Part shown: in pieces, positions 6,943-9,757 of the stretch
Layout of the letters: the number at the start of each line of letters is the position of its first letter
Numbering within the stretch: the first letter of the stretch is position 1
DNA from: Undibacterium sp.
Lineage (GTDB): Bacteria; Pseudomonadota; Gammaproteobacteria; Burkholderiales; Burkholderiaceae_D
Assembly (NCBI GenBank): GCA_019752975.1
Contig: JAIELM010000002.1
Span: 1-9,757 of the forward strand
Direction: 5' to 3'
DNA length: 9,757 nt
Position numbers and translations under genes: made by a program
The notes under the pieces: model-generated
Database searches by the model: none
Told to the model about the DNA's origin: nothing
The model's input: the letters and a program-made list of their open reading frames with translations, nothing else

Positions 6943-7128
6943 ATTTGAAGTGATTGAAAAAAATTAGGAAAACATAAATTTCTATCGTTTGATCAACCCA
7001 GTTCGTGGAGTGAGAGCGGATAGCTGGGCGTCGATTATTTGGCGCGTTGTCTATGCTATTTGATCGTTATTTACGACGGATTTTTGCACACTGATGATGG
7101 GGATGTGAAGATAAGTAGACCGAAGACT
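6943..7128. other. Intergenic region before the pyrophosphohydrolase gene
   Basis: Part of a 382-base gap (6760-7141). It begins AT-rich with an A7 run and then becomes mixed. It should carry the promoter of the gene at 7142, but I found no convincing -35/-10 pair. Short ORFs here (for example 14 codons from 7053) lack ribosome binding sites. Nothing else is recognisable. Confidence 0.4.
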
Positions 7129-7134
7129 AAGGAG
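7129..7134 (+). promoter_or_regulatory. Ribosome binding site that sets the start at 7142
   Basis: AAGGAG lies one base before an in-frame GTG at 7136 and seven bases before the next in-frame GTG at 7142. Only the second spacing is workable, so 7142 is taken as the start. Confidence 0.75.
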
Positions 7135-7141
7135 TGTGGGA

Positions 7142-7567
7142 GTGAGTAATTTTTCAGAAGATATAAAGAAATTCAACGGTATATATAAACTACCCGTGAG
7201 TGCGGTACCGACTTTAGATGTTGGTGTTCCTGCCGCTGAACGTATGGCGGCGTTCAAAGCCATTTTGATGGAAGAAGTCCATGAGATGGATGAGATTATC
7301 GCAGCCCAAAACGCGGGTGCTGAACCGCTACAAGTGCTCACTATGTTGGCTGACCTCTTGGGTGATATTCAAGTGTACTGTGCCTCAGAGATGGCAAAAT
7401 TCGGCCTGCCATTGGATCAAGTATTAGCGGTCATTATGCAGTCGAATTTTTCTAAATTGGGCGCCGATGGTCTCCCCATTTATGACGAGCGCGGCAAGGT
7501 TCTGAAGGGACCCAATTATTGGAAACCTGAACCTAAGATACAGGCGTTGTTGACGGAATTAATTTAG
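7142..7567 (+). CDS. MazG/HisE-like nucleoside triphosphate pyrophosphohydrolase
   Basis: A 141-residue all-alpha NTP pyrophosphatase-type protein, expected to cleave nucleoside triphosphates or related nucleotides to monophosphate and pyrophosphate with divalent metal. The metal-binding signature is visible as E44-E45-x-x-E48 (LMEEVHEMDE) and D71-x-x-x-D75 (ADLLGDIQVY). The C-terminal stretch SNFSKLGADG (101-110) followed by KGPNYWKPEPK (122-132) is typical of a single-domain proteobacterial subgroup often labelled phosphoribosyl-ATP pyrophosphohydrolase-like. It is not near histidine genes, so a house-cleaning role against non-canonical nucleotides is more likely than HisE; that is inference. 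GTG start, chosen by the ribosome binding site at 7129-7134. It is followed by a 211-base gap and is probably transcribed alone. Confidence 0.82.
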   Translation: MSNFSEDIKKFNGIYKLPVSAVPTLDVGVPAAERMAAFKAILMEEVHEMDEIIAAQNAGAEPLQVLTMLADLLGDIQVYCASEMAKFGLPLDQVLAVIMQSNFSKLGADGLPIYDERGKVLKGPNYWKPEPKIQALLTELI

Positions 7568-7708
7568 GAGACTGCGGCACAAGCTATAGCGCGGCCGAAT
7601 TTTGAGTCTCCAGTGCTCGCTGTGCTAGCACAGGTCCATTTCTCGATGCCAACTTCGACCACTCGCGACGGTTGTGCAAAGGTGCCGCAAGAGACTAGGA
7701 ATTTTTTT
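7567..7708 (+). other. Structured intergenic stretch with nested inverted repeats and T-run
   Basis: Three inverted repeats lie between the pyrophosphohydrolase and VOC genes. TGCGGCAC (7573-7580) matches GTGCCGCA (7682-7689). GGAGACT (7567-7573) matches AGTCTCC (7605-7611). CTGTGCTAGCACAG (7620-7633) is a perfect 14-bp palindrome. Seven T residues follow at 7702-7708. No compact GC-rich hairpin abuts the T-run, so it is not a textbook terminator. It may be a structured 3' region or regulator site; each element alone could be chance. Confidence 0.35.
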
Positions 7709-7714
7709 CTGTGT

Positions 7715-7728
7715 CCTTAACTTTAAGG
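7715..7728 (+). other. Short palindrome CCTTAA-CT-TTAAGG upstream of the VOC gene
   Basis: Two exact 6-bp arms around two central bases, 50 bases upstream of the VOC start. Its position would suit an operator site, but nothing else supports this. Confidence 0.2.
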
Positions 7729-7778
7729 GCCTTGATTTTGATCTTCGTAGGACTTGAACAATTCAGAATGGGGGAATT

Positions 7779-8180
7779 ATGTTTAGTCACATCACAGTCG
7801 GTAGTAACGATTTAGAAAAATCGGAAAAATTTTATAATGCCGTGCTACTGCCGCTAGGATTGATTCAGCGTGAGGTAGAACCTGATGGTAGTCCGCCGGC
7901 TTTGTGTTGGACGATTCCCAATCAAGTGATGCCTAGATTTTTTGTGTACTCGCCCTTTAATCGTGGGTTGGCCAATAGTGGTAATGGTAGTATGGTGGCC
8001 TTTATTGCGCCTTCGATTGCGGCAGTCAATGCTGCGTTTGCAGCGGCTTTAGCAGCGGGTGGAAGCAGTGAGGGCGATCCGGCGGAAAGAGCACATTACG
8101 CCAAAAATTATTATGGTGCCTATCTGCGCGATCCAGATGGCAACAAAGTGCATATAACTTATCGAGGTGATTTAGTATGA
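7779..8180 (+). CDS. VOC-superfamily (glyoxalase/bleomycin-resistance fold) protein
   Basis: A 133-residue protein with the paired beta-alpha-beta-beta-beta layout of the vicinal oxygen chelate superfamily. The N-terminus has the first metal-ligand position H4 (MFSHITVGSNDLEKSEKFY), and the C-terminal module has the family string YYGAYLRDPDGNK (111-123). H106 and H125 may also lie near the metal site. The usual terminal glutamate ligand is not obvious, so catalysis is not assured. Members include glyoxalase I-like enzymes, dioxygenases and binding proteins; the substrate cannot be chosen. The start ATG follows GGGGGAA at four bases. Its last codons contain the ribosome binding site of the next gene, and its TGA overlaps that gene's ATG, so the two are translated together. 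Confidence 0.87.
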   Translation: MFSHITVGSNDLEKSEKFYNAVLLPLGLIQREVEPDGSPPALCWTIPNQVMPRFFVYSPFNRGLANSGNGSMVAFIAPSIAAVNAAFAAALAAGGSSEGDPAERAHYAKNYYGAYLRDPDGNKVHITYRGDLV

Positions 8181-8662
8181 ATATTCGGTGGTATCGGAGT
8201 AGCGATCAAGATAGTGTGGTGGGATTAATTCTGCCGATTCAGCAAGAGGAATTCGGCGTTAAAATTAGCCTAGAAGATCAGCCTGACTTGCTTGAGGTTG
8301 AGGAATTTTATCAGCAGGGGATAGGACAGTTTTGGGTGGCAATGGAAGCCGAAGAGGTGATCGGTTGTATCGCTTTGAAAGAAATAGGACAGGGGCAAGC
8401 GGCGCTGCGCAAGATGTTTGTAAAAGCCGCTTATCGCGGTAAAGAGCGTCAAGTCGCTCAGCGCTTATTGGAAAATTTGTTGGCATGGGCACGCGAGAAA
8501 GAAGTTACCGAGATTTTTCTTGGTACCACCGCACAGTATTTGGCAGCACATCGCTTTTATGAGAAGAATGGCTTTCAAGAAATCGCGAAGACAAGCCTAC
8601 CCAATCAATTTCCATTGGTACTGGTGGATACCAAATTTTATCGCCTGAAGGTAGTCAGCTAG
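8177..8662 (+). CDS. GNAT family N-acetyltransferase
   Basis: A 161-residue cytoplasmic acetyl-CoA-dependent acyltransferase of the GNAT fold. Visible elements are FWVAMEAEEVIGCIAL (52-67, beta 2-3), ALRKMFVKAAYRGK (76-89, beta 4 into the CoA loop), the long helix at 93-107, IFLGTT (113-118, beta 5), and AAHRFYEKNGF (123-133) with Y128 as the likely general acid. The pyrophosphate-binding loop is unusual: KERQVA at 89-94 where the consensus Q/R-x-x-G-x-G/A would place glycine at 92. The start overlaps the VOC stop as ATGA and has AGGTGA (8165-8170) six bases upstream, indicating translational coupling. The acceptor (small molecule or protein) is unknown. sodC begins 39 bases later. Confidence 0.88.
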   Translation: MNIRWYRSSDQDSVVGLILPIQQEEFGVKISLEDQPDLLEVEEFYQQGIGQFWVAMEAEEVIGCIALKEIGQGQAALRKMFVKAAYRGKERQVAQRLLENLLAWAREKEVTEIFLGTTAQYLAAHRFYEKNGFQEIAKTSLPNQFPLVLVDTKFYRLKVVS

Positions 8663-8701
8663 TGTTCGAGTATTGACGATGATATTTTTTGGGAGATTGA
8701 A

Positions 8702-9223
8702 ATGAAAAAATGGACTATGGCTTTAGCCTTGGCTTGCCTTTCTGCGACAGCGGTTGCTGATAACAGCCTAAAGGTAGCAATGAATTTGGTGGGCGATAGC
8801 GGTGTGCTGGTCGCTATTGGTAGCGTCAACGTGACTGAGAGTCAGTATGGTCTCATATTTACCCCGACCTTAAGTGGTTTGCCTGCGGGTTTGCACGGTT
8901 TTCATGTCCATGAAAATCCTAGTTGTGAACCTAAAGAAAAAGACGGTAAAAAGACCCCGGCCTTGGCTGCCGGTGGTCACTATGATCCTTTGAAATCTGG
9001 CCATCATGGCAGCCCTTGGGGTGATGGACACTTGGGCGATTTGCCTGCCTTGTTTGTCGACGCCGACGGTAAGGCGAATCAAGCCGTGTTAGCCCCTCGG
9101 TTGAAGCTGTCTGATTTGACGGGGCGTGCTTTGATGATCCATGTTGGTGGCGATAATCATGCCGATCATCCGGCGATATTGGGCGGTGGTGGAGCACGCA
9201 TGGCTTGCGGCGTAATGCCATAA
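8702..9223 (+). CDS. sodC: Periplasmic Cu/Zn superoxide dismutase
   Basis: A 173-residue enzyme that converts superoxide to oxygen and hydrogen peroxide in the periplasm. Residues 1-19 form a signal peptide ending AVA. The copper ligands are H68 and H70 (GFHVHE), bridging H93 (GGHYDP) and H147 (IHVGGDNH). Zinc is bound by H93, H101 or H102, H110 and D113 (GHLGDLP). C75 and C169 should form the conserved disulfide, and R166 in [10 protein letters not shown] is the substrate-guiding arginine. Length and all key residues are normal for bacterial SodC, so it should be active. The ribosome binding site GGGAG (8691-8695) is six bases from ATG. It stands 39 bases after the GNAT gene and 22 before a small exported protein, so it may be part of a longer transcript. 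Confidence 0.97.
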   Translation: MKKWTMALALACLSATAVADNSLKVAMNLVGDSGVLVAIGSVNVTESQYGLIFTPTLSGLPAGLHGFHVHENPSCEPKEKDGKKTPALAAGGHYDPLKSGHHGSPWGDGHLGDLPALFVDADGKANQAVLAPRLKLSDLTGRALMIHVGGDNHADHPAILGGGGARMACGVMP

Positions 9224-9245
9224 TTTATTCGGTGAGGTTTTAACT

Positions 9246-9614
9246 ATGGCATTTAAGTTTGTTTGCAGTTTGTGTGTGATTTTCCTTGTCAATTCCCAGT
9301 GTCTAGCTGCCGAGTTTTCTGCCGCGTCAAAACGTGAAGTAGAAGCTTTGTTGCAGAGCCTAGCCGATTCAGGATGCCAGTTCAATCGCAATGGCAGTTG
9401 GTACTCTGGTAATGAAGCTAAAGCGCATTTAACGCGCAAGTTAGCTTATGTGATTGAGCATCAGCAAGCGACGAGTACCGAGGAATTTATACAGGTAGCT
9501 GCGACCAAAAGTAGTATGTCTGGACTAGCGTATTTGGTGCGTTGCCAAGACCAAGTGGTAACACCAAGCGCGTTTTGGTTAAGTGCGACGCTCAAGCGTC
9601 TGCGAGCGAAATAA
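9246..9614 (+). CDS. Small exported protein resembling DUF5329
   Basis: A 122-residue protein with a signal peptide (about 1-22, ending LAA before E23). The mature part has the pattern I associate with DUF5329: EVEALLQSLADSGCQFNRNG (31-50), then W52-Y53, an A-x-x-H-L-x-x-K segment (58-65), STEEFIQVAATKSSMSGLAY (77-96), VRC (98-100) and a C-terminal WLSATLKRLR (111-120). The two mature cysteines, C44 and C100, could form a disulfide in the periplasm. The family assignment is from memory and the function is unknown. GAGG lies eight bases before the ATG. The 22-base gap after sodC and the shared compartment suggest one operon. Confidence 0.82.
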   Translation: MAFKFVCSLCVIFLVNSQCLAAEFSAASKREVEALLQSLADSGCQFNRNGSWYSGNEAKAHLTRKLAYVIEHQQATSTEEFIQVAATKSSMSGLAYLVRCQDQVVTPSAFWLSATLKRLRAK

Positions 9615-9687
9615 AAAGTGTGAGGTGAGCCAAGTGAGTGGGATGCTCATACCAATCCGAATTAAATACTATAGTAATTTTTCATTG
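9615..9687. other. Short non-coding region after the DUF5329-like gene
   Basis: No clear terminator is present. A weak stem GGTGAGC (9624-9630) with GCTC-AT-ACC (9645-9653) has a two-base bulge and no T-run. An AT-rich palindrome TACTATAGTA lies at about 9668-9677, followed by a T5 run. Nothing else is seen. Confidence 0.3.
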
Positions 9688-9726
9688 AAAACCCCTCAAC
9701 GCCGAGGCGCCGAGACGCTGAGAAAA
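9688..9726 (-). repeat. Dispersed 39-bp repeat, copy B (right end, inverted)
   Basis: This is the reverse complement of 2-40 with 37 of 39 positions identical. Similarity stops sharply at the AAAA boundary next to 9687. On the other side, the sequence to 9757 continues with related strings (ATCTCTGCGTTCCTC), suggesting that the full element at this locus is longer or clustered and runs out of the window. Confidence 0.75.
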
Positions 9727-9757
9727 CCGGAGAAAATCTCTGCGTTCCTCTATTTCT

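Noticed and set aside
7620..7633. Palindrome as a LexA (SOS) box
   Set aside because: It reads CTGT-N6-ACAG; the gammaproteobacterial LexA consensus needs N8 between the half-sites, and the neighbouring genes are not typical SOS genes.
8673..8701. TTGACG at 8673-8678 as -35 of a sodC promoter
   Set aside because: A -10 element at 16-18 bases would fall at the sodC start codon, leaving no room for a leader and ribosome binding site.
8931..9439. Minus-strand frames of 96 and 116 codons opposite sodC and the DUF5329-like gene
   Set aside because: They are antisense shadows of two confidently identified genes and show no domain or ribosome binding site of their own.
2..9726. Composite transposon or genomic island bounded by the inverted repeats
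   Set aside because: No transposase, integrase or resolvase is encoded inside, gene content is ordinary for the presumed host, and the repeats resemble dispersed intergenic repeats.

Overview
The window looks like a piece of chromosome from a Gram-negative betaproteobacterium of moderate GC. Oxalobacteraceae, and Undibacterium or a relative, is my best guess. This rests on the general look of the proteins (periplasmic SodC, BvgS-type hybrid kinase, LysE exporter, DUF5329-like protein) and on the dispersed intergenic repeats. It is recognition from memory, not a search. I see no transposase, integrase, phage gene, tRNA, rRNA or CRISPR array.

Layout. Bases 1-222 hold no gene. They carry one copy of a 39-bp dispersed repeat and the remains of a second palindromic repeat. 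A short-chain dehydrogenase/reductase (SDR) lies on the minus strand (223-987). It is divergent from an exported polysaccharide deacetylase (1150-2097), which is followed after 15 bases by a 70-residue protein of unknown function (2113-2325). An AT-rich gap of 330 bases then holds hairpins and a possible 32-codon leader ORF (2553-2651). This leads into the largest gene, a 1113-residue membrane hybrid histidine kinase (2656-5997) with the order 7-TM sensor, CHASE3, FixL-like PAS, HisKA, HATPase, REC, HPt. A LysE/RhtB exporter is convergent with it (6121-6759, minus, GTG start). A 382-base gap holds an orphan terminator-like hairpin. A plus-strand series follows: MazG/HisE-like pyrophosphohydrolase (7142-7567), VOC-fold protein (7779-8180), GNAT acetyltransferase overlapping it by ATGA (8177-8662), Cu/Zn superoxide dismutase sodC (8702-9223) and a small exported DUF5329-like protein (9246-9614). 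The window ends with a second copy of the 39-bp repeat in inverted orientation (9688-9726).

How the genes work together. Most are housekeeping or stress-related accessory genes with no single obvious pathway. Two pairs have operon-like spacing: VOC/GNAT (translationally coupled) and sodC/DUF5329-like (22-base gap, both exported). The kinase has no response regulator gene next to it, so its phosphorelay (H594 to D894 to H1039) must reach a partner encoded elsewhere.

Most interesting points. (1) The kinase PAS domain keeps, at matching spacing, the heme-ligand histidine, the two propionate/O2-linked arginines and the hydrophobic distal triad of FixL, so it may be a heme-based gas sensor. (2) A short ORF with a good ribosome binding site stops four bases before the kinase start, and the kinase itself has a poor site. 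(3) A near-identical inverted repeat pair brackets the window. (4) An intrinsic-terminator-like hairpin at 6903-6925 has no annotated gene upstream of it. I do not see convincing evidence for a wholly new multi-gene system.
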